Shown one piece after another: positions 63,943 through 64,000 of a DNA stretch of 64,000 nucleotides. This DNA is from Moritella marina ATCC 15381 (GTDB lineage: Bacteria > Pseudomonadota > Gammaproteobacteria > Enterobacterales > Moritellaceae). Numbering within the stretch: the first letter of the stretch is position 1; each line of letters begins with the position of its first letter. The position numbers and the translations under genes are program-made. The notes beneath the pieces are model-generated. The model did no database searches, was not told the DNA's origin, and worked only from the letters and a program-made list of their open reading frames with translations. The stretch covers positions 2,728,001 to 2,792,000 of the forward strand of contig NZ_CP044399.1 of NCBI RefSeq assembly GCF_008931805.1. Direction: 5' to 3'.

Positions 63943-64000
63943 CATTAGCCCAATCGTGATCATAATTTAAAGGGTGTTTCTAATAATAAAAACGAAATAA

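Noticed and set aside
1-64000. tRNA, rRNA and CRISPR arrays
   Set aside because: I looked for TΨC-loop-like sequences, rRNA landmarks and spaced identical repeats and found none.

Overview
The window looks like the chromosome of a cold- or marine-adapted, AT-rich gammaproteobacterium. Housekeeping genes resemble those of Moritella, Psychromonas, Shewanella and Vibrio relatives: YbiT, NudC, PolB with a LexA box, FMN-riboswitch RibB, the TesA/YbbA/YbbP block, NagE/B/A/C, the LldP and LutABC lactate genes, and NhaD. Moritella is my best guess. This rests on remembered family resemblance, not on a search. I saw no rRNA, tRNA or CRISPR array.

Region 1 (1-9.5 kb) is accessory. It starts with a BrnT toxin and the first codons of its BrnA antitoxin. 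Next comes an RHS/YD-repeat polymorphic-toxin locus in which the RHS core and C-terminal tip sit in a separate gene with its own twin-arginine leader, then an unknown secreted protein. The island ends at two insertion sequences. An IS6-family element abuts, and an IS3-family element lies inside, the terminator of the conserved gene ybiT.

Region 2 (9.5-29 kb) is centred on lactate use. LutABC and a divergent lactate permease share a long regulatory region with 12-bp repeats. A large FAD/Fe-S D-lactate dehydrogenase lies about 7 kb further on. Two closely similar LysR regulators border the block. Between the permease and the dehydrogenase are a lipoprotein gene flanked by two identical 34-bp terminators, small unknown genes (one perhaps phage CII-like), a PAS-GGDEF diguanylate cyclase and nudC.

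Region 3 (29-48.6 kb) is mostly core metabolism: two GNAT acetyltransferases, a SutR/YdcO pair, aquaporin Z, an outer-membrane barrel, a RecQ-like helicase, thiol peroxidase with a consensus FNR box, the N-acetylglucosamine genes (with nagC broken by one missing base), YciH, riboswitch-controlled ribB, and the YbbAP/TesA block with overlapping divergent start codons.

Region 4 (48.6-64 kb) begins with polB under a LexA box. It continues with a ter-type stress cluster: two TerD, TerB, two HAD phosphatases, a PRTase-TRSP protein, a PRTase-PELOTA protein and a Ca2+/cation exchanger. No TerC is present. The window ends with an MFS transporter carrying an unusual 320-residue acidic helical tail, NhaD and a YbdG-type mechanosensitive channel. 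The ter cluster with its own exchanger, and the split Tat-tagged RHS toxin, are the best candidates for under-described systems.
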